From Benincasa hispida (lineage: Eukaryota; Streptophyta; Magnoliopsida; Cucurbitales; Cucurbitaceae), in contig NC_052354.1 of the NCBI RefSeq assembly GCF_009727055.1, positions 1,136,086 to 1,200,085 on the forward strand: 64,000 bases of DNA. The letters are read 5' to 3'. The stretch's first letter is position 1; every line of letters starts with the position of its first letter. Both the position numbers and the translations under genes were made by a program. Below, one piece after another: positions 11,301 to 23,400 of this stretch. The notes beneath the pieces were generated by a model that was not told where the DNA came from, did no database searches, and saw only the letters and a program-made list of their open reading frames with translations.

Positions 11301-13675
11301 ATGACTGCGCCAATCGGCATACCCACAACGTGTCTATCCTCCCTCATCCACGTCAACATCAATCCCTATTTCCCAAACGTATAACATGAAGGTTATGACA
11401 TTATCCCATGCGGTTAGCATGTATTAAGAAAGGAGTAGAATTTTAGATTATTTAAAAGGCCATAACTTCAAAATTGATAGATCTAAATGGATTGGGGTAA
11501 AGTGATACTGAATTAACTGAGTAGAGGCTTTGTTTTTGCACATGGTTGAAGAGAACCATGGTAGTCACACGGTCCTAATTGCTTTAAGCTTGAATAATGC
11601 TAGCTCCAATCCATGCAATACACATATATTGTACCACCCAAACGACAACCGTACAACTAACTTTTTGATGTTCACTAACGAATCATAGAATGATCATTCC
11701 AATAAACATTATTACTCTTTCGATTACAGAGTGTTGAGTAACAAACACAGAGATGACGACGCACTTGGTACTACAGGGTGCCATGACTCTACCCTTTGCA
11801 TGCATGAAATGTAACACCCATGAAAACATGAAATTCTATGTTGTAATGTTAGGATTATTTAATCTTTTTTGGTAACATAACAACATAAAACAATACATGT
11901 CTACCAAATATAAGATCAACTCATGTTCACACAATCAGCGACCAACTTATAGACTCCCTTTGGGACACTTACCACACGAAGCGCCTTTGTCCCACTGACA
12001 ATGCCCCTTTCTCGACTCTGTGCATGTTTACCTTGGAAACACCAGACCATGAAATTGTGAAAATCCCATGGTATTCCTATGCTTGGATTGACCTCAAAAT
12101 TCTTTTTTTACAACTAAAACAACATACAAAAATGGATTGTAAAAGATAATGCAGTAAATTTTTTGCCACATCTAACCCATTATTATTTTACTTTTTTTAA
12201 ATATTTAATAATAAATATATTCATAAAAATATCTATTGGTTTGTATTAAACAAAATATATGAAACTTGTGTTTGCACACCTACTATTTGAGTGTCCTAAC
12301 ATCATAGACTCCAATCACAGTCCATTCGCCATAAGACACTATAAACTTGAGTATTTTTTGAGTGAAGTCGACAGCTGCGCTCACTTGGCATATGCAAAGC
12401 CTGCAGAGCCTAAAAATTGTTCAGGAATGCACTATATGGGGTTCGACCTGCCTGCAATGGGTGGTGGCGTGGGGGTCCTGTCGCCGTGTTCAATCGCTTC
12501 CAAGCTTATAGTTGTCAACATTATCAACATATCTTGTGGTAGTCTTGGATCGTGTTTCGGTAGTGGTCCATCGTTCCTTTGCGTCCGGACGTGAGATGAG
12601 ATACGAGGATGTTTGATGTTTTCGAGCTTAGAGGATGCGGCTTTGTTTGGACGATGACGAAGGCTACGTGGGTTGCATGCATGCGTCTAATGATGAGACA
12701 TTAATCACTCGGAAGACGAGATGACACCTGCAGTCTTTCCCCTTGTTTGATGCGATGGAAGTGGTCCCCTCGATAGCCAAAAATTTCGGAATGAAATTTA
12801 GAGAGTTGTGAGCAGAGAGTTTTCGATCGTGACTTGACGTTGCTTGCTCTGGTTCCTCTGCTTGTATGATTCTCTTGCGTTCCTTGCTGAGTTACGGTAA
12901 GGTGTTGGCGGCATTAGCTTGGCTAGGGACGTGTTGATGTGTGTCGGTCTTGCATCGACTGCGTATCATCGTGGCGCGTAATGAGTGGTTGATTGGTAGT
13001 TTTTGGGTGGTTCAGGGTTCGATGCTTTCGTTTTCAGAGTGCGATTACTGTCGACCTCGAGGTCTTCTTGGCACTCATCTAGCGACCGTGCGACGGCTGT
13101 CTGTAACCAAGTGTTTCGAGGGGCTGAAAATTGATCGGACGTCGTCTTGGAGTGGCTAAGCACCTTGACGTTGGTTTTTTCTCACCCCGCATCGCTATAT
13201 TACTTCAACGCTGATTGTTGTCTGCCTTTTCACGCGTGGAAATAGTCGTGCGGTCATCGTTTATGTTACTCTTCATGCTTGTCTTCTGGCACCATCGCTT
13301 CTGCTTCGGCCATCATCTCTTAGCGATGGTGTGCCGGTAACGAATCCCTATGACAAGCTACGGCACGTCTGCGTTCCGCTTTTTCTCGCCCAGTTTAGTA
13401 TCCTATAATGCTTGTTGCAGCGTGTTCTGTCTCTTTTGCCCCTATCATCGTTCAGAACCCCCTACCCTTTTCCTTTCTCTGCGATGATTTGCCTGCCGAA
13501 CCTCACGCCTAAAACGCCACAACCGATTTTTCTCCTGCCTATTCTGGACTCCGCTTGCCCCATCAATCTCAACAAAGCGCTTGACGAGATTTGTTACGAC
13601 ATGACCCTCCATACTAACGTTTAGACAAACGCATTCATCTTACCCCCTTCATGTGGGTCTTGTATTGAGGACAAT
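11301..13675. other. Unassigned non-coding stretch
   Basis: No gene recognised on either strand. Short open frames (such as 12259-12594 and 12941-13159) lack any domain or family signature. The end, at about 13650-13675, reads CTTGTATTGAGGACAAT. A similar TTGAGGACAA occurs just before the polypurine tract of the Athila-like element (minus strand, near 54090), so part of this stretch may be the 3' untranslated part of a gypsy element. That is a weak inference. Confidence 0.35.
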
Positions 13676-13700
13676 NNNNNNNNNNNNNNNNNNNNNNNNN
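13676..13700. other. Assembly gap (25 N)
   Basis: A short run of N exactly where the 5' half of copia copy E should lie. The 5' LTR, leader, gag and protease are all absent, so 25 N cannot be the true size unless the element is truncated here. Confidence 0.98.
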
Positions 13701-16223
13701 GGAAAAATGACTAAGAGATCTTTTACTGGAAAAGGTCTCAGAGCCACAATACCCTTAGAGCTCGTACATTCGGACCTCTGTGGACCGAAGAATGTCAAAG
13801 CTCGAGGTGGGTATGAATATTTCATCAGTTTTATTGATGATTATTCAAGGTATGGTCATATTTACCTAATGCATCATAGGTCTGATTCTTTTGAAAAGTT
13901 CAAGGAATATAAGGTTGAGGTTGAGAACCAGTTAGGTCAAACAATGAAGACACCACGATCAGATCAAGGTGGTGAGTACATGGACTTAAGATTCCAGGAC
14001 TATATGATAGAACACGGAATCAAGTCACAAATCTCTGCACCTAATATGCCTCAGTAGAACGGTGTATCTAAAAGAAGAAACAGAACCTTGTTGGACATGG
14101 TTCCCTCAATGATGAGCTTTGCTAAGTTATCTGATTCCTTTTGGAGACATGCATTAGAGGCTGCTATCTATATTTTGAATAACGTTCCCTCTAAAAGTGT
14201 TTCAGAAACACCTTATGAGCTATGGAAAGAGCGTAAAGGCAGTTTACGTCACTTTAGGATTTGGGGATGCCCGACACACGTGTTGGTGAAAAATCCTAAA
14301 AAATTGGAATGTCGTTCAAAACTATGCCTATTTATAGGTTATCCAAAAGAAACAAAAGGTGGTTTATTTTACGATCCCCAAGAGAATAAGGTATTTGTAT
14401 AGACAAATACCACATTCTTAGAGGAAGACCACATAAGAAGTCATCAACCTAGCAGTAGACTAGTATTGAATGAAATTTCCAAATACACTAAAGATAGAGC
14501 TAGCTTATCTACTAAAGTAGTAGATAAAACTAGTACATCTGGTCGGTCACATCCTTCTCAAGAGTTTAGAATGCCTCGACGTAGTGGGAGGGTTGTTTAT
14601 CATCCGGACCGTTACTTGGTTTAACAGAAACACAAGTTGTCATACCTGATGACGGCATAGAGGATCCATCAGCCTATAAACAGGCAATAAAAGATGTGGA
14701 CCGTGATCAGTGGGTGAAAGCCATGGACCTCGAAATGGAGTTTATATACTTCAATTCTATCTGGGAACTTGTAGATTAACCAAATGATGTAAAACCAATT
14801 GGTAGGTGGATCTACAAGAGAAAACGAGACCAAGCCGGTAAAGTACAAACTTTTAAGGCTTGACTTGTGGCAAAGGGTTATACCCAGAGAGAGGGAATGG
14901 ACTATGAAGAAACTTTCTCTCCCGTTGCCATGCTTAAGTCGATTAGAATACTCTTATCCATTTCCACCTTTTATGACTATGAATTTTGCAGATGGATGTC
15001 AGGACAGCCTTTCTAAACGACGATCTTGAGGAGAGTATCTATATGGCTCAACTAGAGGAGTTTATTGCACAGGGTCAAGAATAAAAGGTTTGTAAGCTTC
15101 AAAAATCTATTTATGGGTTGAAACAAGCATCTAGATCCTGAAATATAAGATTTGATACTGCGATCAAATCTTATGGCTTTAAACAGAATGTTGACGAGCC
15201 TTGTATTTACAAGAAGATCGTCAATTCTACTATAGTGTCCTTAGTTTTATATATTGATGATATTCTACTCATTGGGAATGAAGTAGGTTACCTAACTGAC
15301 ATCAAGAAATGGCTAGCAATGCAATTCCAAATGAAAGATTTAGGAAATGCACAGTATGTTCTCGGGATTCAGATTATTCAGAACCGGAAGAACAAAACAC
15401 TAGCCATGTCTCAAGCAACTTATATAGACAAAATGTTGTATAGGTATAAGATGCAGAATTCCAAAAGCGGTTTGTTACCTTACAGATATGGAATTCATTT
15501 GTCAAAGGATCAATGTTCTAAGACACCTCAAGAGGTTGACGATATGAGATGCATTCCCTATGCTTCCACAGTAGGGAGCCTGATATATGCAATGTTATGT
15601 ACTAGACCTGACATATGGTACACAGTAAAGATAGTCGATAGGTATCAGTCCAATCCTAGATATGATCATTGGATTGCCATTAAAAATATCCTCAAGTATC
15701 TTAGGAGAACGAGGAACTACATGCTCGTGTATGGTACTAAGGATTTGATCCTTACTGGATACACTGACTCTGATTTTCAAACCGATAAAGATGCAAGAAA
15801 ATCTACATTGAGATCAGTGTTCATTCTAAATGAAGAAGTAGTGGTGTGGAGAAGTGTGAAGCAAAACTTTATTGTGGACTCCATAATGGAAGCTAAATAC
15901 GTAGCTGCATGTGAAGCACCAAAGAAAGCAGTATGGTTGAGGAAATTCTTGACAGATTTGGAAGTCGTTCCAAATATGCATCTGCCTATCACTCTATATT
16001 GTGATAATAGTGGTGTAGTTGCAAATTCAAGAGAACCAAGAAGCCACAAGCGCGACAAGCATATTGAGTGCAAATACCATCTGATCTGGGACATTGTACA
16101 TCATGGAGATGTTTTAGTGACCCAGATATCTTCTGAGCAAAATATTGCTGATCCTTTTACAAAGGCTCTCACGGCTAAAGTGTTTGAAGGTCACCTACAA
16201 AGTCTAAGTCTACGAAGTTTGTA
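13701..16223 (+). pseudogene. Ty1/copia pol remnant (integrase, RT, RNase H), copy E
   Basis: Starts in the integrase (GKMTKRSF, LVHSDLCGP) and runs through the core. The third catalytic residue is changed: NGVSKRRNRTLL has Lys where copy A has Glu (about 14070), just after a TAG at 14055. The integrase C-terminal frame covers 14088-14402. The RT start is broken by TAA at 14777, TGA at 14861, TAA at 15082 and TGA at 15139. From 15235 to 16224 one frame of 329 codons holds the RT palm with YIDDILLIGN (YIDD at 15250-15261), the connection, and RNase H ending AKVFEGHLQSLSLRSL. RNase H also has a change, MEAKYVA for the usual MEAEYVA. It is followed by a purine tract and a complete 3' LTR. Copia assignment is secure; the copy cannot be autonomous. 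Confidence 0.94.
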
Positions 16224-16353
16224 AACTACGACAAGTGGGAGACTTTGGGTATATGCCCTAGTTTATAGTATTCATATGTTTATTGTACTCATATGTTTCT
16301 CACTTAAATTCAACATTGTGATACACCACTAGGAGTTTTAGTCCAAGAGGGAG
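16224..16353 (+). other. 3' untranslated tail and polypurine tracts of copy E
   Basis: Between the pol stop and the LTR lie ACAAGTGGGAGACTTTGGG (about 16230) and, right before the LTR, CCAAGAGGGAG. The segment is a single unit of the sequence that is duplicated in copy A. By position the second tract primes plus-strand DNA synthesis. Confidence 0.75.
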
Positions 16354-17540
16354 TGTTGGATTTTATGTCCTAAAACTCGTAGTTTGTAAATTAATAAACA
16401 TATTCTGTTTTGTTTTTCAATAAAACTGTTATTGAAATTGTAATCTTGATTCCAATAAACTAAGGTCCTGAGGCTATTTAATGTAGTTTGAACTTTATGT
16501 AGTGACATAAATGTGGATCAAGTTCAAATATATTTTCAAAATAGTCTATAGTATATGAATAAGGTTGGGTGCCTTATTCTGAGGACACTATGGATGCGAC
16601 CTACTTTGTAGTTAGTACAAACGATGTGATCCTGAATCGTTCTATAGAGATATGTGAGTGAGGGCATCCTATGCAATGAGTTTGCATAAGATTGAACCAT
16701 GAAATAGTCACTATTTACGTTCGAAATGTCGTTTTATGTTACAACTGACTATTTCGTTAATTGATAACCTAGGTAAATTAATCTTAGTCCTGAGCTAACT
16801 ATGAACTCCTGTTCACTCTGAATTATCCTTAGATCTGCATAGGTGAGGGCAGCTCATCAGTGCTGGCCCAATAAGCCTCCCATTTCAGGGGTAAGATCGG
16901 GTGGATAGCTGGGAACATAGGGTGCAAGATGGAATTCACTCCTACCCGTTATAGGGATAGTAGATAGGTTGTTCCCTTTAGTACTGAATCCAAATCTTGA
17001 ACAAGGGGCCCCACCCTTTCCTTGGCCCGAGAGGGGTTCGGTTTATAGGTTGGACCTTAAACCAATTGTTCATTAGAGGATCAGTGGAACTTAAGGAATA
17101 AGATGTAGTCTCGAGGGCAAAACGATTTTTATGACCCAGTCGAGATTACGAACAACCTATGAAGGATTAGCTTACTGATTATGGTTATATCAGATGGACA
17201 GAAATATACCTACAGTGAGGGGAGTGCAACTATAGGACTTTAGTGGAATGACCTGTTAGTTAAAGAATGTTGATTAGCTCCGTCTAAAGGGTTTAGCCGA
17301 TTAATCTCAGATTGTTGAAGCTCATGATCTGTAGATCCATTAAGTTCCCCTACGAGCTCATATGGAATAAACTTAGAACAGTATGATAGAATAATTCGAA
17401 TTGTTCGAATTAGGTGAAGAGAGAGAAACCAACAAGTATATGTGATATGGTAGTTGGTTTTCAGTTTAGAGATACAACTTTAATATTTAAATGTGATTTA
17501 AGTATCAAGAATATGAGTACATTCATATTCGAAAGCTTGG

Positions 17541-17760
17541 AAATAATGGAAATGGTCAAAGATTAAAAAAGTCAAACTTTGATCGACCTTATATTCAAAT
17601 GTAATTTGAATTTCGAGAAAATGAATGCGGATTCATGCTCGGGAGGTCAAAATTAGTCAACATGGAAAAAATCATAAAAAGTCAAAATATTGACTTTTTA
17701 GTCAAAGTTTGACTTTGACTAAATGACTATTTTGCCATTTGACTAAAGTTAGTGGGAAAA
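17541..17760 (+). promoter_or_regulatory. W-box-like TTGAC/GTCAA cluster in family 1 LTR
   Basis: About ten TTGAC or GTCAA words in 220 bases, including TTGACTTTTTAG and GTTTGACTTTGACTAAATG, 150-350 bases upstream of the LTR TATA box. TTGAC(C/T) is the core W-box bound by WRKY factors. Equivalent clusters lie at 8082-8245 and 28281-28500. The role is inferred from the motif and its position. Confidence 0.6.
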
Positions 17761-17881
17761 TCCAAACTTTTTTTTATATAATTCCACTAACAAAATAGTG
17801 GACTAGGTGTTGGCGTATAGTGGAGACATTAAGCCCACTTAGATAGTGGATTCTAGGTGTTGAATTTTTATGGATTTATTT

Positions 17882-17898
17882 CATGCAATTGTTGCATG
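17882..17898 (+). promoter_or_regulatory. Inverted pair of RY (CATGCA) motifs beside the LTR TATA box
   Basis: CATGCAA, three bases, then TTGCATG forms a perfect inverted repeat ending 9 bases before the TATA box. The same pair with the same spacing is at 28627-28643. CATGCA is the RY element bound by B3 factors of the ABI3/FUS3 type. Confidence 0.55.
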
Positions 17899-17907
17899 GC
17901 TTTTTTC

Positions 17908-17914
17908 TATAAAT
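17908..17914 (+). promoter_or_regulatory. Family 1 LTR TATA box
   Basis: TATAAAT in CTATAAATTGGGC, repeated at 28653-28659 in the solo LTR. It lies about 1.55 kb into the LTR, giving a long U3 and a short R-U5. Confidence 0.6.
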
Positions 17915-18292
17915 TGGGCTTTCATTTTGAATGGAAAAACTTTTGACATTTTGCAAAATTATTTTCTAAAATTTGGGCTGAAAAAAGGAAAACCCAAAAC
18001 CAAAAGGAAAATCTATTTCTTTTTCCATCTCTTTCTCTCTCTATTTTTCTTCATCCACCGAGTCCTACAATTCGGTTCTGAGTCCAGTGGATAGAGATCA
18101 ACTCTAGTGGTGGTTCGGAAGAGTTTGGGTCGAGATTCAGTGAGGAAAAGCGATTTTCGAGAGCTACAAAGGTTGTATCCTATGCTATTAATTCACTATT
18201 TTCCCTTGTTTTGCATGTTAGTTTCCTTTTAATTAAAAGCAATTAAAGTGTAATAGATCCTAATTTCGCTGCATATGTCTCGTGTTCCATCA

Positions 18293-19132
18293 ACACAAAC
18301 TTAGGTTGAATGGAAATAAATTTAACTAGGAAAGAAATAACGCAAACTAGAATTGAAGTAGAAATAAATTTCAGAAAGCAGTAAACTAATTTAGAAAAGC
18401 AATAACAACGCAATAAAGAAAGCAGTAGAGAAAGCGACAAAGAAAGCGGTAAAGATAGTGTTAGGGATGCTGATTGAAAGAAAGTTCTTCAAGGTTACCG
18501 CAATCACATCCCCGTGTAACGAGAGAGATATAGAGTCATAGAATGATGATGCAATGCGATGTACAAGTCCTTGTCCCCGTTACCAGTTCCTCGACAACAG
18601 TGCCATAAACTTGTAACGGTAAACTGATGCGCTGCTTAGATGATGTGCTACAAGCTCATGTTGCCATAAACTTGTAACGCGTAATTGATATACTATGGCT
18701 GAATGTTTCTATCTTAGGCATACATATAGCAATATATGATGTAAGAGGCATAAGCTTGTTGACATGAAATTAAGATATACAATGATGCACACAAGATACA
18801 AGTCCATGCGATACTACTTTAAGATATGCGTTAATTATGAGAACCTTGTAGTATACTCTGCGTTGTCCCAAGTTTCCTCGCGTAGGAACCAAGTATAATT
18901 CCACCGCAAGTTTCTCGGTGTGATCCGAGGTCGAACACAGGGACTGTTTGAGGCTATTGTGTTATGTTTGTGATACATGTGACCAGGGGTTTTTTTCAAT
19001 TTATAAAAGTTGTTGTGTACAAGAATATAAACATGCGATAAAGTAAAGTAAAGCGGTAAAATTGCGATAATAAAATAAAGTGCATTAAAATAAACCTAAA
19101 CTATGATGATCCAAGATACAGGTTTCATGATA
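18293..19132. mobile_element. Athila-like gypsy fragments (non-coding)
   Basis: No gene. 18400-18520 (AGAAAGCGGTAAAG, then TTACCGCAATCAC) parallels 55690-55800 just past the Athila-like pol. 18770-19132 (TAATTCCACCGCAAGTTTCT, then TCGAACACAGGGACTGTTTG) parallels 52290-52625 in the LTR side of that element. The two segments are in the opposite order compared with 52-56 kb, so this is a rearranged copy or two copies. It also contains GCCATAAACTTGTAACG twice (about 18602 and 18664). Confidence 0.6.
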
Positions 19133-19880
19133 CAAGATAATAATTAAATTATTATTATTTAAATTAATTAAATAATAATATGATATATTATTTACAACAA
19201 ATTAATTATGAGATGTTTGATTTTAGTTTTTTCTCCAATAACTGACTTAGTGGTTGGTTATGCACAGTTTATGGCTAACTAATAGATAAAGTGAAGATAA
19301 TTTTCATTTTTGTCATTCGACGCAAAAAAGGATCAAGTAATTAGATTACTTGTTGAGAGAGTAAATGATAAGAGTGTCGAGTATTCTATACGATATTTAC
19401 TCGCTTGCTAAACGATCGAGTACTCAAGTCTATACGATAGGTTTATTCCTTCTGTCGCTTACTCGATCGTCTAGTTCCTCCATCCCTCTAACCAAATCTA
19501 TACAGAGCCCATACCTCCTGGATTCTCACACCGAGAATACCAAGGTAGCCTCGTGGTAGTGTCGAGTTTTTGTTCAAGGGTCGAGGATCGAGTTTTACTC
19601 GGTTGTGATCAAGGATTTACCAGTTCGTGTTGTTTGTTGTTTTGATCGTTGCGTTCGTGTTGTTAGTGGCATTGATGTTCGATCGAGGGAAATATTAGAA
19701 GAAAAGAGTTATTCAAAGGTAATGTACTTGATCCGTTTGAGTTTATTCTTTGAAGCATGGTGTATTTTTATCCTTGATGCATAACTGTTCCGTTTGAATG
19801 TAAATGTTCTTGTATTTTCATAATGGGATTTGGAATGATCTGCTTCCGCTCACTGGTTCTCTAGATTTAGAGTTCCTTCA
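19133..19880 (+). mobile_element. 5' LTR of a copia element, 5'-truncated (family 2)
   Basis: The left end is lost at the junction with Athila-like sequence (GATACAAGAT, then AT-rich LTR interior). It carries the family 2 late-LTR features: CGATCG-type words at 19400-19470, the hairpin ATTCTCACACCGAGAAT at 19522-19538, and the ending TTCCTTCA that also ends the solo LTR at 46994-49295. A primer binding site begins two bases after it. Confidence 0.82.
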
Positions 19881-19882
19881 AT

Positions 19883-19894
19883 TGGTATCAGAGC
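19883..19894 (+). other. Primer binding site (initiator tRNA-Met)
   Basis: TGGTATCAGAGC is the standard copia minus-strand primer site, complementary to the 3' end of tRNA-iMet. It lies two bases after the LTR end TTCCTTCA at 19880, as expected for a 5' LTR. Confidence 0.92.
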
Positions 19895-22463
19895 TAGGTT
19901 GTTTTGATATTCCAAATTCCATTGATGTATTTAATTATATTCACAGTCTTGGTGGGTTTTATACTGTCTATAATGCGTTTAAGTTTAAATGTACTTGTGG
20001 ATGTGGATTGATGGATGTTTTGGGATGATTGCCTCTATTTAAGCTTTCTTTTACATTTAAAGAAGTTTATTTGTAAGAGCCCCTACATTTTGGGCATAAT
20101 TAACTTGTTATCGAGTCTATATTCAATTTTTGGTGCGTTTGAGTCGTTCGTGATGAAGTTTCAGACGTATGGAGATGTTGTTTACTTCGAGGAAGCAGAC
20201 TAAAGTTTGGTCGCATCATGTAGCCCAAGCTAAACGATTGTTTATATTTGGCTATGCGATCGTGTAGAAAATTTCTACTCGATCGTGTAGTATTTACTAA
20301 ACTATCGCATGGCTAATGCTACGGGATTGAGTAAAGAGTTTACTCGACCGTGTTGCATTGGCTACTCATAGTGTAGAGCTCGGGGTAAATGATCGCTGAA
20401 TATATGATACTCAACGCATGGTAGGCGCGCGTACTAATTGATCGAGTAGGCCAGCATGTTCATCGCATAGTCACTGGCTACTCGATCACTCAGTGTAAGA
20501 TACTCGACGCTTGCTCCTTAATCATTTAGACGATCATGCTTCATCGTATAATTGTTGTCTACTCGATCTTTTAGGCATGCGTTACACGATGTGCACTGCA
20601 TCATCACGTGCCCTTTATACTTCATCGCATAGTCAAAGGCACTCGATCCATGCTACACGATTGTTTATAATTGATCAACGTTACTCGACGATCACAAGGA
20701 GCTGCTACACGATCAAGGAACGAGGCTTCACCCAGGCGGTTCAAGATCCGGTTTGCCTATTTGAACCAGTTGACTCGATGGTTTATGTAATAAATAGATT
20801 TTCTTTTTCGAATTTTTAAGCTAATTATCCCGGTCCATCAATTTTTAATGAATGTACATGTGATGTATGTTTAATTATATGCCATAAAGTATGTAATATA
20901 GTTTTAAAACCCACCATAGGTTATGTCTTTATTCTTGCATCATCTTTATATTATAAGTGTTATAATATAGTAGTTTGCATGATTAAATTACATTAAAGCA
21001 TGCTCATGCATCATATAATATAAGAATTATAATATATGCATGCATTAAGCATATTCATACATCATCTTTATATTATAAATGTTATAGTATAAGGGTGTAT
21101 GTGGTCATGTATGCTTAGTTCATTACAATTTATATAAGAGTTATATATAGTAATGAATGAACATTGCATGAAGCATGACACTCAGGTTAATTTATAAAAG
21201 TTTAAATACCTAATCTAGCTTAGCAATGTTGTTAATTTTAGTTGTTCCATTTTTATAAGTGCTATAATTAATGAATTTGAACTAAAATCAATAAGAAAGA
21301 CATACATGAACACTTAGGCTTTAATAATGTTTTAAAAGAGTTTTAAAATTTGATTGAGATAGACCTAAGATCACGGTTCTAATGAGATTAGCAACCTAAG
21401 TTTAATCTTTTAATTCAATTTAATAAGATTAATTGGACTAATAAAAGATTAAATATATACAAAATCTTCTATAAGAGACCTTTTGTTTAAGGCGGGTTTT
21501 GGCTAGGCTGGGGTATTTAAGTTGACGGACTGAACACCCCTACCTAGAACCTACCTAGAAAGGTAAATTATATAGATTTGTTGTATGCATTTCAAAATTT
21601 TGATTGATAGTCTGTTAAAGTGGTTATATGAGACTTGAATTAAACTTGTTTAATTTATTAAAAGCAAGTTCTTTTTTTGGAGCAAATTAAACACCCACTA
21701 GATTTAAAATCAGTAGTCGAATTTACTAAGTTAATGAATTCCCTAGGTAGAACATTCAGTGGGAGTTACTTGAGGTATATTGAACTTCACTTAAACCTCT
21801 ACAGGTTTCTTCTGTAAAAGTTCACACCGTGGGATCTATTCCTCGGCCTCGAGGCACCTTGGAGTGTCCCTCTAAAGGATGGTGTTTGGAATAGGTGAAT
21901 ACCAAGGTGAATGGAGAGAATGTTCATAGTAAATGGGAGCGAGATGTGTGGCAACATATCCCACCGGTCCCTCTCATTAGGTTGGATAACGTTTTCGTGC
22001 ATTGCCTCGAGGAACCTTGAGAGTGTCCCCCCTAAAGGATGGCTGTATTTGCATAACTTTTTATTTGATCTCTTGAAAAGGATAGAGTTGCTTTAGTCTC
22101 TTGTCCTAATCTACTTTTTCCCTACGGTGGGCACATTAGGGTGGGACTTTAGGGCCTAAAATGAGGGGTTACAGTTATGCGGAATTGTTAAGGTTGTTAA
22201 CAGATTCTAGACCAAACAATGGTGACTGTTAGAGTCAGTTACAAGGAGTTGTTTTGTCTAATAGTTGAGAATGTCTCATCCCACTGAAGGGGCACTTGAT
22301 CACAACATCAGTGACTTTTGTCCTGCCTCGCTAGGGCATCATTGCAAAATAGATGTCACTTAGGGTACGTTAGAACTATTTTGCTAAAACCTAAAATTGG
22401 CGTTAAAAGTGGTAATGCAAGTAGACTCATTAAGTTTGTTCTTGTTTTCAGCAACTTTTAAAA
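19895..22463 (+). mobile_element. Long untranslated leader of copia element (2.57 kb)
   Basis: It lies between the primer binding site and the gag ATG. No gene. 20216-20720 is an array of ACGATCG/ACTCGATCG words. About 20840-21010 and 21470-21870 match the leader-like region at 9.4-10.2 kb. CCTCGAGG..ACCTTG.GAGTGTCCC..CTAAAGGATGG is present twice (about 21845 and 22005). Copia leaders are normally far shorter, so this leader has grown by insertion or belongs to an unusual family. Confidence 0.7.
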
Positions 22464-23400
22464 ATGGCAACTGCTACTTTAGCTTTATTAGCCATCGACA
22501 AACTGACTGGCAAAAACTACGCTAGTTGGAAAAATACTATAAACACGTTACTTATCATCGATGACCTCATGTTCGTCCTTATGGAGGATTGTCCTCCTAT
22601 TTCGCCTCAAAATTTCACTCGAAATGTTCAAGAGGCATATGAGAAATGGACATGGGAAAACGAGAAGGCCTGAGCTTACATCTTGGCCAGCCTGAATGAC
22701 GTTTTGGCCAAGAAGCATGAACCCATGGTCACTACATGCGAGATCATGGAGTCCTTGAGGGGAATGTTCGGACAACCGTACATCTCATGCATGACGCTCT
22801 TAAGTTCATCTTCAACTCCAAGATGAAGAAGGGTACATCTGTTCATGAACATGTTCTGAACATGAAGGTCCACTTTAATATGGCAAAGATGATGGGTCTT
22901 GCATCGATGAGGCCAACCAGGTTAGCATAATTCTAGAGATGTTGCCAGAAAGCTTCTTACATTTTGTTAGCAATGTTTTTCTGAACAGGGTTGACTGCAC
23001 CCTTACAACTTTCCTCAACGAGTTGTAGACATTCCAATCCTTGCTGAAAAACAAAGAGAAGAAGGTTGGTGAGGAAAATGTTGCTTTATCATCTAAGAAG
23101 TTCCATCGAGGTTCGACCTCTAGTACTAAGTCTGCACCTTCTTCTTCCAGCACCAGCAAGTGAAAGAAGAAGAAAAGTAGTAAGGGGAAAGAGAAGACAT
23201 CTGCTAACCCACAACCTGTTGCTCCGCGAGGTAGGCAGCCAATGTTGGTTGACAAAGAAAAGTGTTTCCACTGCAATCAGGATGGGCACTGGAAGCGGAA
23301 CTGCCTTCGCTATTTAAAGGAAAAGAAGAAGGCCAAATATGGTAAATATGATTTACTGGTTTTGGAGACTTGTTTAGTGGAAAATGATGATTATGCCTAG
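22464..23400 (+). pseudogene. Copia Gag (UBN2-type) with zinc knuckle, broken
   Basis: ATG at 22464 opens MATATLALLAIDKLTGKNYASWKNTINTLL, the typical N-terminus of copia Gag, which forms the particle and binds element RNA. A TGA at 22671 interrupts it (expected Trp or Arg position in ENEKA*AYILASL). Frameshifts follow between 22780 and 23000, with a stop at about 23027. The Lys/Ser-rich linker (23100-23230) precedes a CCHC zinc knuckle CFHCNQDGHWKRNC at 23263-23304 with all four ligands intact. It continues into the protease. The start is placed by homology of the N-terminus, about 2.6 kb from the primer site. Confidence 0.9.

Larger units (their letters stand above)
16354..18292 (+). mobile_element. 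Complete 3' LTR of copia copy E (family 1, 1939 bp)
   Basis: Starts TGTTGGATTTTATGTCC and ends GTGTTCCATCA; the same ends bound the solo LTR at 27111-29103, which fixes the limits. Inside are the block TTCATTAGAGGATCAGTGG (17070), a W-box-like cluster (17541-17760), a paired RY motif (17882-17898) and a TATA box (17908-17914). A CT-rich tract at 18020-18060 follows the expected start of transcription. The 5' partner LTR is not in the assembly. Confidence 0.92.

Noticed and set aside
10666..11304. 212-codon open frame in GC-rich DNA
   Set aside because: Pro/His/Arg-rich low-complexity product, open frames in both strands at the same place, no domain; explained by base composition.
12259..13624. 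Small open frames in the unassigned stretch (12259, 12941, 13412)
   Set aside because: No recognisable domain, no codon or context support, overlapping open frames on the other strand.
13701..18292. Intact copia element
   Set aside because: The 5' half is absent, several stops interrupt RT, and integrase and RNase H residues are changed.
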